From NCBI GenBank assembly GCA_029260695.1, contig JAJDCT010000266.1:1-13135 (forward strand): a DNA stretch of 13,135 nt, written 5' to 3'. The DNA comes from Phycisphaeraceae bacterium. GTDB taxonomy: Bacteria > Planctomycetota > Phycisphaerae > Phycisphaerales > Phycisphaeraceae. The first letter of the stretch is position 1. Each line of letters opens with the position of its first letter. This document shows positions 5,588-13,135 of this stretch, in pieces. The notes beneath the pieces are model-generated. The model searched no databases. It saw nothing but the letters and a program-made list of their open reading frames with translations, and was not told the origin of the DNA. The position numbers and the translations under genes were made by a program.

Positions 5588-7474
5588 ATGCTTTCTAAAC
5601 TGAATCTTATAGTTTTCATCGCCTCTCTCACCATTACTTTTATAGCAGGTGGTTGTGATTCGCTAGAAGAGGCGGCCCAAGCTGCATCGACAAACTTAGG
5701 TGAACTTGAACAAGCTATCCGAGCAACTGAGGCGAAGCAAGGCGGGAATACTCAGGCCCCCAAATCACCCGGCCTGGAACCCCCCCCAACTTTCAAATCC
5801 GGGGCAACAGCGAAGACCGCTCCTAACACCGCCACTTTGAGTGGCACCTTCAATTATGAGGTTATTGGATCAACCAATGGGATTACTGAATTAAATAATT
5901 CATCGGGGAAGATTAACGGTATTCAATATTTAATCAGCAAGGATTCACATTCCTTCGCACGTACCGAGCGGGTGGGAAGCCGCATGAGGATGGTGCTTAA
6001 CGGTACACCCGGACCCGATTTTAATAAGATAGAGAATGTCGTGTTCAGCCCCGACGGGAAGCGCCTAGGGTATGTCGGCACCACATCCGACAAGATACGG
6101 GTCATCGTTGACGGGCAGGTCGTCTACAGTGCTTCGAAGTCTGAGACGTCGATAGTAAGACTACCTGACGGCCGACATTTCATTAACTCTAAATACCCCT
6201 TTACAGGCCAGATCCAAACAAAGCCCCGCGGACAGAGCATTCTGTTTAGTGCAGATAGCAAACATTATGCATTTATCGCTGGGCTCTCGTCCAACCAGCG
6301 GATTCTAGAAATGACCGCATATGTCGATGGGGATGCGGTAGAAACCGCTAAATACATCGGATTACTCAAGTTTACGCCCACCAACCGGATTTTGCTTAGT
6401 ACTGCGAACCGCTATCGCGGATCGGGGCATTACACAATAGATGGCGCCAAAGGCCCCGATGCCTCAGATAAAAACACCAGTTTGGGCCCCATCCGCTTCA
6501 GCGGTGATGACCAACGCTTTTTCTATCAATGCAATGGGTTGCCATACCTCAACCATGCCCTTGCTTTCGACAGGGATAAGCCGATTTACAAAGACAAGAT
6601 CGATGATTTTGAGTTCATCGTTTCAGACAATTTAAAACACTCGGCACTGATCATATCGAAGCACGACCCCGTTGGTAGAGCGACCAGTAGAGATCTTTAC
6701 ATAAACGATGGGCTAATCGACTCACTAAGGGTGCCACAATATGGCCTTAACATTAACCCTGATTATAAAGACTCAGGCAAAGTCTTTTTGGGGCCTAACG
6801 GTGACCTGATTTACCAGCGCAATGACAGCCGTGTCGTCCTTAATGGGGAAGCACATCGAGACTATGCCAGCCTGAATGAGGTGATATTTTCCCCCGATGG
6901 TAACCGCCTGTATTATATTGTTAATGCAGAGAACTCCACGACGTGGCTCGTCGATAAAGACCAGGCTGAGACGGGCCCCTTATTCCTCAAATCCATCATG
7001 GCTTTCAGCCCGAACTCAAAGTATTTTGCCATCCTGAACAACCGCATACTTCGTCTTGAGGGCGAGGTAATACTAGATAAACTGAACAAGAAATCGACGT
7101 TCTGGTTCAGCAAAGACAGTAAGAAATTATTTGTCACCTTGCTCAGGGATGACGATTCGCCCTCGGCACGAGATTCAAAAGCAAAGGCTAAAGCGATAGG
7201 CTTAGACCTCGTATTTGCTTCCGCCCCACAGATGTCATCAAATGGTATTCTGCATATGGTGGCGACCAGTAATGACGGTCGCTACAAGGCCAAGAACATC
7301 CATAAATACTTCGGCGGTGATCGTGGTCACGAATACTGGATTGAGATCAACGGTCAGCGCGTGGGCGAGACCTTCAAGCAATGGCCTCTTGCCATGCGTT
7401 TTGACGATCAAGGTGTCCTGAGATTGATTGCTGTACGAGGCGACGACGTTGTGCGGGCCACGCTAAAACCCTGA
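5588..7474 (+). CDS. FSPDG-type beta-propeller lipoprotein, paralogue 1
   Basis: The 628-residue protein starts with a lipoprotein signal (hydrophobic 7-20, FIAGGC, Cys23; the -3 residue is Ala rather than Leu). A short helical segment LGELEQAI (37-44) and a proline/glycine-rich linker (about 50-80) follow. The rest is a chain of degenerate WD40/PD40-like blades with FSPDG-type turns at about 153, 220, 304, 434, 473 and 507 and weaker copies near 262, 345, 401, 560 and 605. Many blades also carry a strand ending VDG, IDG, LNG or ING. The C-terminus has HEYWIEINGQRV and IAVRGDDVVRATLKP. It is probably a surface or periplasmic binding protein anchored by lipid; no catalytic motif is visible. 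AAGGAG precedes the ATG by 4 bases. It is followed by a close paralogue after 102 bases. A run of eight C lies in the linker (5780-5787). Confidence 0.75.
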   Translation: MLSKLNLIVFIASLTITFIAGGCDSLEEAAQAASTNLGELEQAIRATEAKQGGNTQAPKSPGLEPPPTFKSGATAKTAPNTATLSGTFNYEVIGSTNGITELNNSSGKINGIQYLISKDSHSFARTERVGSRMRMVLNGTPGPDFNKIENVVFSPDGKRLGYVGTTSDKIRVIVDGQVVYSASKSETSIVRLPDGRHFINSKYPFTGQIQTKPRGQSILFSADSKHYAFIAGLSSNQRILEMTAYVDGDAVETAKYIGLLKFTPTNRILLSTANRYRGSGHYTIDGAKGPDASDKNTSLGPIRFSGDDQRFFYQCNGLPYLNHALAFDRDKPIYKDKIDDFEFIVSDNLKHSALIISKHDPVGRATSRDLYINDGLIDSLRVPQYGLNINPDYKDSGKVFLGPNGDLIYQRNDSRVVLNGEAHRDYASLNEVIFSPDGNRLYYIVNAENSTTWLVDKDQAETGPLFLKSIMAFSPNSKYFAILNNRILRLEGEVILDKLNKKSTFWFSKDSKKLFVTLLRDDDSPSARDSKAKAKAIGLDLVFASAPQMSSNGILHMVATSNDGRYKAKNIHKYFGGDRGHEYWIEINGQRVGETFKQWPLAMRFDDQGVLRLIAVRGDDVVRATLKP

Positions 7475-7576
7475 CCCTACAAACACGCTCTATTCATTCC
7501 AACCGACGGCTTTAGCAATGGGCTACTAAACCATAACACTTATTAACATTGAGTAATTACCATTCAGGGGTACAAC

Positions 7577-9436
7577 ATGATTAAACTCACAAGAATGACA
7601 TTATTATCCAGCCTTTTAATTGGCACTCTTTCAACTGGCGGTTGCGAGACCATGGAAGCGGTGGCCAAGACTACATCAGAAAAATTAAACGAGCTAGAAC
7701 AAGCAATCCAGGCAGCAAACACACCCGAAGCTAATGCGCAGACCCCTAAAGTATCTAATAACAAGCCCTCAAACGCCTCTAAACCTAATTCAAAAAAGAA
7801 ACCCTCGAACAACACTGCAGATTTCAGCTCAACCTTTACTTACGAAGTGATTGGACGGTCCGAGAAACACAACCCGCTGGATGGTTACACAATTAATGAA
7901 GAAAGCCACTCCATTGCTCGCATTGAACAGTCGGGCAGTCGTGTGCGCGTGGTCCACAACAATGTGCCCGGGCCCGAGTTCAATACGATTGAAAGCCTGA
8001 TATTTAGCCCCGATGGCAAGCGATTAGGGTATTTCGGCACGACCTCAGATGAAGAACAAATCGTCATCGATGGCAAGGTTGTCGTTTCCATCAAGCGCTC
8101 TGACGGCAGTATTTCGATCCTCCCCCCCAAGAAAGCTTATACCAGTTCCCAAGAGTCCATATCCGGGACGACTCAGGCGATGCTTACCAAGCCCAGGATA
8201 TTATTTAGCCCCAACAGTGAGAGGTATGCCGTCATCCAGACATCTTCCACTACTGACTCCACGATCATTGTAGATGGCGTTCGCATGGAAACGGCCGGCG
8301 GCATCGGCGTGCTACGTTTTACCGAAAAGAACACTGTTGTTTACTCGGCAACGGGCAATGGCACACATTATTCGGTAGAGGGCGTGAAAGGCCCTGATCT
8401 CAAAGGCCCTGATCTCAAGAGTCTTGGTGACATCCAGTTTAGTGCCGACGGTGAAAGATACCTCTACACGGCACGCCAATCGCTGTCTCCACGTGAGGAG
8501 CCAACCTATATTAATCACAAGCTCGTTTACGATCCGAAAGAATACAATTATCGGACTAGGGAAGTTGGCGAGACTGAAAAGAAGTCTAAAATTGTATATT
8601 CGGACAACCTGCAGCATACCGCCGTTATCGTTTACAGCCGCAAGATAGTAGAGAGAAATGCCCCGAAGCCCACTAATACCAAAGGTCTGTTCGTCAATGG
8701 CCAGAAAGTTGCCTCCCTGGGTGTGGGATCGCGAAATAGCTTGGGGCCAAATGGCAACTGCTTCCTGGGCCCAAATGGCGAGACCATCTATCAAGGGATC
8801 GACAGTAGAATAGTTGTTAAGGGGCAGACCCATAGAGACTATGCCACGCTGGAAAATGCTTTGTTTTCGCCTGACGGAAGCCGTGTCTATTATCTTGTCC
8901 AGACAGATAATTTTGAGTATTTTCTTGTCGACCAGGACAACAATGAAGTCGGCCCGCTCTCGGAGAAAATTGTACCAATGAGTTTCAGTCCGGACTCAAA
9001 GCACTTTGCCTATTTCGGCAATGACGAGCTTTTCGTTGACGGGCAAGCCTTGCTAAACGTGAAATATACAAGACCCAAATTCTGGTTCGGTGAAGATAGT
9101 AAACAAATATTCGTAACCAAGATAGGCAAGGCGCAATCACTACAGGAAATTAAAGCAAAGGCAAAAGCTCTGGGCTTGGAACTCGTCCCGGTGTTCCCCA
9201 AATCCGTTGCTGCTGTCAATACAGTGACCAGCCAGGACGACCGCTTTACAGCTAAAATCGTAGATAAATACCATGGACATCAGAAGGGCCACGAGTATTG
9301 GATAACGATCAATGGGGCTCGCGTTCAAGGATCGTTCTCGAAAAGACCAATCGCTTTACAGTTTGATGATCATGGCACACTACGGATGATCGCTGTGCGA
9401 GGGGATGAAATTGTTCGCTGTACGTCAAAACACTAA
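7577..9436 (+). CDS. FSPDG-type beta-propeller lipoprotein, paralogue 2
   Basis: This 619-residue protein has the same layout as its upstream neighbour. It has a lipoprotein signal (TGGC, Cys23), LNELEQAI at 37-44, a lysine/asparagine/proline-rich linker (about 45-80), then propeller blades beginning FSPDGKRLGYFGTTSD at 143. Shared landmarks include THRDYATLENALFSPDG, KAKAKALGLELV, HEYWITINGARV and IAVRGDEIVRCTSKH. The lipobox has Thr at -3, which is non-canonical, but the hydrophobic core and Gly-Gly-Cys support lipidation. AGGGG lies about 6 bases before the ATG. No obvious terminator separates it from paralogue 1, so one transcript is likely. It ends 29 bases from the converging nrfA. Function is unknown. 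A local in-frame duplication of KGPDL is present at 271-280. Confidence 0.75.
   Translation: MIKLTRMTLLSSLLIGTLSTGGCETMEAVAKTTSEKLNELEQAIQAANTPEANAQTPKVSNNKPSNASKPNSKKKPSNNTADFSSTFTYEVIGRSEKHNPLDGYTINEESHSIARIEQSGSRVRVVHNNVPGPEFNTIESLIFSPDGKRLGYFGTTSDEEQIVIDGKVVVSIKRSDGSISILPPKKAYTSSQESISGTTQAMLTKPRILFSPNSERYAVIQTSSTTDSTIIVDGVRMETAGGIGVLRFTEKNTVVYSATGNGTHYSVEGVKGPDLKGPDLKSLGDIQFSADGERYLYTARQSLSPREEPTYINHKLVYDPKEYNYRTREVGETEKKSKIVYSDNLQHTAVIVYSRKIVERNAPKPTNTKGLFVNGQKVASLGVGSRNSLGPNGNCFLGPNGETIYQGIDSRIVVKGQTHRDYATLENALFSPDGSRVYYLVQTDNFEYFLVDQDNNEVGPLSEKIVPMSFSPDSKHFAYFGNDELFVDGQALLNVKYTRPKFWFGEDSKQIFVTKIGKAQSLQEIKAKAKALGLELVPVFPKSVAAVNTVTSQDDRFTAKIVDKYHGHQKGHEYWITINGARVQGSFSKRPIALQFDDHGTLRMIAVRGDEIVRCTSKH
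8387..8416 (+). repeat. In-frame 15-bp tandem duplication inside paralogue 2
   Basis: AAAGGCCCTGATCTC occurs twice in direct tandem with no mismatch, encoding KGPDL-KGPDL. Paralogue 1 has a single KGPD at the matching place, so this is a recent expansion in paralogue 2. Confidence 0.9.
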
Positions 9437-9465
9437 AATGAACCATCACTACATGCTCTTGATCG

Positions 9466-10980
9466 TCAGTTCAAACTAACCTGATTTTGATTTGTCTGTG
9501 ACTCTAGTGTGCCCAGCAGTTGCACGGCCTGGACCTGACCCTGGCGGGCGTAGTCGATGGCCTCGCCCAGGATACGGGCCGCCTCCTGGTCGGCGTGGAA
9601 ACCCATCGAGTTCTCGGCCGCGATGTAATCAAGACGCCACTCGGCCTTGCGGTGGAATTGTTGCAACGGGGCGAGCTGCTCGTCGGTCGCGCCGGCTTCC
9701 CTGGCTTCGACTATCACCCCGATCAGGTCGAGGGTTGCCTTCTGGGCTCGGACCATCAGGGCACGGGTGCGGTCTTGAATCGTTTCTGCACGGTCCTTGA
9801 TCTCGTCCTCGGTGACGTTGTGACACACCTGGCAGGCGCGGGCGGTATTCAGTAGCGGGCTGCGGATGTGGTGGTCGCTGACCTTGATCGCGCCCTCACG
9901 TTTGTAAGGCATGTGACAGTCGGCGCAAGACACGCCGGCACGGGCGTGGATGCCCTGGCTCCACATCTCAAACTCCGGGTGCTGGGCCTTGAGCATCGGA
10001 GAGCCGGCGGTCTTGTGGGTCCAGTCCTTGAAACCCTCGTCGTCGTAATACTTTTCGAGCTGTTCCATCTTCAGGCCGTTGTGCCAGGGGTAGGTCAGCA
10101 GCTTGCCTTCGCCCTTGAAGTAATATTCAACGTGGCACTGCCCGCAGGCGAAGGATCGCATCTCCTGACGTGTGGCCATGGTGTTGGGTTCGTAAGGCTC
10201 CTTTCGGTCGCCCTTGCGCCAACGTTCGATGCTCTGAAGGTGCGGCACAGGCTCATCGCTCTCGGCGAGCACACGGATACCGTTGAGGAAACCCGGGCGA
10301 GTAACTCGCAGGTGCATGGTCTCGGGGTCGTGGCAGTCCATACAGGAAACGGGGTGCTCGACGAGTTTCGTCGCCTCTTCATAGGGGATCGCGCAGACAA
10401 CCTCGAATCCCTTCTGGAGTTGTTCCCGTGCATCGGCGCTATTGAACGGATCGGTCAACTCGCCTGGCGCACCGTTCTCGATCCCGGCCTTGCGGTACGC
10501 GGGGATGTCCGACGCGTGGCAGTGCAGGCAGGCGCCTGGCTGCTTGACCTTGTGGACGCGCTCGGTCTCACGCTGGTCGTTGAGCATATAAGCGTGACCC
10601 CGGTCTTCACGGTAATCAAAACTAAAAGCGTACCCTGCGAAAAGCGTGCGCCAATCGGGGTCCTCATCGACGTGCTGATAAGACTCACTGCCACCCCAGC
10701 GGGTGCGTTCGGTATCGACGGTGCGTTTGTAACCGTCGTACTGCCTGGGGAAATTCTTGCCCCACTCTTCGGGATCGGTCGTCGTCTCATCGACGTCGGC
10801 GATCTTGAAGACCACCTGCTCTGCCTCACGCTTGTGTTGAGCGATGTTCCCCATCAGCATGAAGACCAGCACCGTCACCACCGCGGCTAGCAACAACGCC
10901 ACCAGGTACGGGAGTTTGGATGACTTGCCGGGAGCCGGGGCACTTGTGCCGGCACGATCAACGGGGGGCGCTTTGGGCAT
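9466..10980 (-). CDS. nrfA: Ammonia-forming cytochrome c nitrite reductase, catalytic subunit
   Basis: NrfA reduces nitrite to ammonium with six electrons in the periplasm. The 504-residue protein has five haem-binding motifs: CLHCH (151-155), CMDCH (213-217), CGQCH (279-283), CADCH (352-356) and CQVCH (383-387). Landmarks match E. coli NrfA closely: RETERV with Arg141 (matches Arg106), HVEYYF with Tyr286 (matches Tyr216), and MLKAQHPEFE with His334 (matches His264). The calcium-site residues Glu285, Lys331 and Gln333 are kept. The first haem motif is CxxCH instead of the usual CxxCK, so His probably replaces the catalytic lysine ligand. The N-terminus has a Pro/Ala-rich extension and a hydrophobic helix (23-44) without a clear cleavage site, perhaps an uncleaved anchor. 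AGGAGA precedes the ATG. The gene follows nrfH after 18 bases; no nrfB, C or D is present. Confidence 0.95.
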   Translation of the reverse strand: MPKAPPVDRAGTSAPAPGKSSKLPYLVALLLAAVVTVLVFMLMGNIAQHKREAEQVVFKIADVDETTTDPEEWGKNFPRQYDGYKRTVDTERTRWGGSESYQHVDEDPDWRTLFAGYAFSFDYREDRGHAYMLNDQRETERVHKVKQPGACLHCHASDIPAYRKAGIENGAPGELTDPFNSADAREQLQKGFEVVCAIPYEEATKLVEHPVSCMDCHDPETMHLRVTRPGFLNGIRVLAESDEPVPHLQSIERWRKGDRKEPYEPNTMATRQEMRSFACGQCHVEYYFKGEGKLLTYPWHNGLKMEQLEKYYDDEGFKDWTHKTAGSPMLKAQHPEFEMWSQGIHARAGVSCADCHMPYKREGAIKVSDHHIRSPLLNTARACQVCHNVTEDEIKDRAETIQDRTRALMVRAQKATLDLIGVIVEAREAGATDEQLAPLQQFHRKAEWRLDYIAAENSMGFHADQEAARILGEAIDYARQGQVQAVQLLGTLESQTNQNQVSLN

Positions 10981-10998
10981 GGTGGTAAATCTCCTGGT

Positions 10999-11469
10999 TC
11001 ACTTTGTCGGTCCGTGACCGACCGAACGGTGGCAGCGGACGCAGTTGGCCTCTTCGCCGTGCGCCGCCGCGTAGCTCTTGATCTGCGAAACAAATTCCTG
11101 ATGGCACTCGATGCAGTTCTGTTGCAGCACGTCCTTGCTGCGCTGCCTGATCTGGATCGGCTCGTGGAAATCTTCGAATGTAAACGCCTTGGAGTGCAGA
11201 TACCCGTTCTCGGCTTTGGTCAGGTACTTGCCCACCAGATCGTGCGGGACGTGGCAGTCGTTACAGGAAGCGACCGCGTGGTGGCTCGCCTTCTGCCAAC
11301 CGTCGTACTGGTCATTCATGATGTGGCAGTTCGCGCAGGCGGCGGGGTTGTTTGAGAGGTACGACGTGCCGTCGGCGTAGTAGAAGGTGTAACCCCCCGC
11401 ACCGAACATCACCCCGAGCATGATGCTCAAAGCCAACCCCCACGCGCTGACGCTCAACCATCGGACCAT
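10999..11469 (-). CDS. nrfH: Cytochrome c nitrite reductase small subunit, quinol-oxidising
   Basis: NrfH anchors NrfA to the membrane and passes electrons from menaquinol to it. Counting from the chosen start, the 156-residue protein has one N-terminal transmembrane helix (about 5-28) and four haem motifs: CANCH (45-49), CNDCH (69-73), CIECH (119-123) and CVRCH (143-147), as in NapC/NirT/NrfH cytochromes. Met51 in CANCHIM fits the unusual methionine ligand of haem 1 in NrfH. A longer frame begins at ATG 11514. I prefer ATG 11469 because AGGAAGG lies 11 bases before it, no ribosome-binding site precedes 11514, the extra 15 codons have much lower third-position GC than the gene body, and a short tail before the helix is normal for NrfH. 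It heads an nrfHA operon. Confidence 0.93.
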   Translation of the reverse strand: MVRWLSVSAWGLALSIMLGVMFGAGGYTFYYADGTSYLSNNPAACANCHIMNDQYDGWQKASHHAVASCNDCHVPHDLVGKYLTKAENGYLHSKAFTFEDFHEPIQIRQRSKDVLQQNCIECHQEFVSQIKSYAAAHGEEANCVRCHRSVGHGPTK

Positions 11470-11570
11470 GCCAGCCGCATCCTTCCTACAAACCCGGCGA
11501 GAATAACCCGCCATGCCATCTCATGCATCTACATCGGCCATACCCGACGCCGGATGCACAATTAAAGACA

Positions 11571-11599
11571 TATATATCTTATTAAATCTCCCCCCGCAA
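11571..11599 (-). promoter_or_regulatory. Possible nrfHA promoter
   Basis: On the minus strand TTGCGG (11594-11599) and TATATA (11571-11576) are 17 bases apart, in an AT-rich pocket of an otherwise GC-rich spacer. The -35 is weak (3 of 6). Start of transcription would be near 11564, giving a leader of about 95 bases before the preferred nrfH start. Confidence 0.35.
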
Positions 11600-11670
11600 C
11601 ACCGACGGGTACGACACCGTCAACCGGGGAAACTCACGACCCATAAAATTCATAGTCGGGCCTGGAACCT

Positions 11671-11686
11671 TTGAGAAATCGCTCAA
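11671..11686. promoter_or_regulatory. Palindrome resembling a CRP/FNR-family operator
   Basis: TTGAG-N6-CTCAA is a perfect inverted repeat upstream of nrfH. Half-sites starting TTGA and ending TCAA are typical of the CRP/FNR/HcpR family, which commonly controls nrf genes. The spacing is 6 rather than 4, and it lies about 115 bases before the proposed transcription start, so the assignment is tentative. Confidence 0.25.
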
Positions 11687-11763
11687 GACCCTGATGCCAG
11701 GGCAATCTCAGTGAACACACAAACCCCAGCCATCTTCACTTCTGAAGACCGGCAAACCCGCCC

Positions 11764-13135
<1,372 letters not shown>

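Noticed and set aside
7475..7576. Terminator or separate promoter between the two propeller genes
   Set aside because: No stem with a T-run and no convincing -35/-10 pair could be seen in the 102 bases.
9868..10890. 340-codon plus-strand open frame opposite nrfA
   Set aside because: It is an antisense shadow of a GC-rich gene; nrfA on the other strand has five haem motifs and full family similarity. The shadow has no recognisable domain or ribosome-binding site.
10999..11514. nrfH start at ATG 11514
   Set aside because: No ribosome-binding site precedes it and the extra 15 codons have low GC at third positions; ATG 11469 has AGGAAGG upstream. It remains possible.

Overview
The window looks like chromosomal DNA of a GC-rich, Gram-negative-type bacterium able to grow or detoxify nitrite anaerobically. 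The mix of protein types (several lipoproteins, a CsgG-like lipoprotein with no other curli genes, a DUF2089 regulator, an NrfHA pair, FSPDG-type propeller lipoproteins, an isolated tRNA-Ile with no rRNA operon) fits Planctomycetota, perhaps Phycisphaerae. That placement is inference from gene content; no marker gene here proves it.

Left part (1-2826): the 3' end of an HMGL-like/DRE-TIM aldolase on the plus strand faces a small lipoprotein gene on the minus strand, with a perfect hairpin between them. A solitary tRNA-Ile(GAT) follows on the minus strand with a recognisable promoter and terminator. Next on the minus strand is a CsgG-domain lipoprotein that must start at TTG behind a strong Shine-Dalgarno sequence.

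Middle part (2827-5587): a divergent AT-rich intergenic region leads into a two-gene plus-strand unit. The first gene encodes a DUF2089 zinc-ribbon/HTH protein. The second encodes a single-pass membrane protein with a charged cytoplasmic tail, two duplicated TPR blocks and a C-terminal CBM-like beta-sandwich. A 394-base AT-rich gap follows. It holds a 14-bp perfect inverted repeat, a strong intrinsic terminator pointing left with no gene to serve, and a short open stretch in front of that terminator that may be the tail of a lost gene.

Propeller pair (5588-9436): two tandem paralogous lipoproteins of 628 and 619 residues carry about ten degenerate FSPDG-type blades, an identical-position N-terminal LxELEQAI segment and a shared C-terminal domain. 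Their DNA is visibly more AT-rich than the flanks. They are the least understood genes here and the best candidates for an undescribed system.

Right part (9466-13135): nrfH and nrfA form a minus-strand operon for the membrane-bound ammonia-forming cytochrome c nitrite reductase. NrfH takes electrons from the quinol pool and NrfA reduces nitrite to ammonium. NrfA has CxxCH rather than CxxCK at its first, catalytic haem. Upstream and co-oriented is guaB (IMP dehydrogenase), cut off by the window edge at its 5' end.
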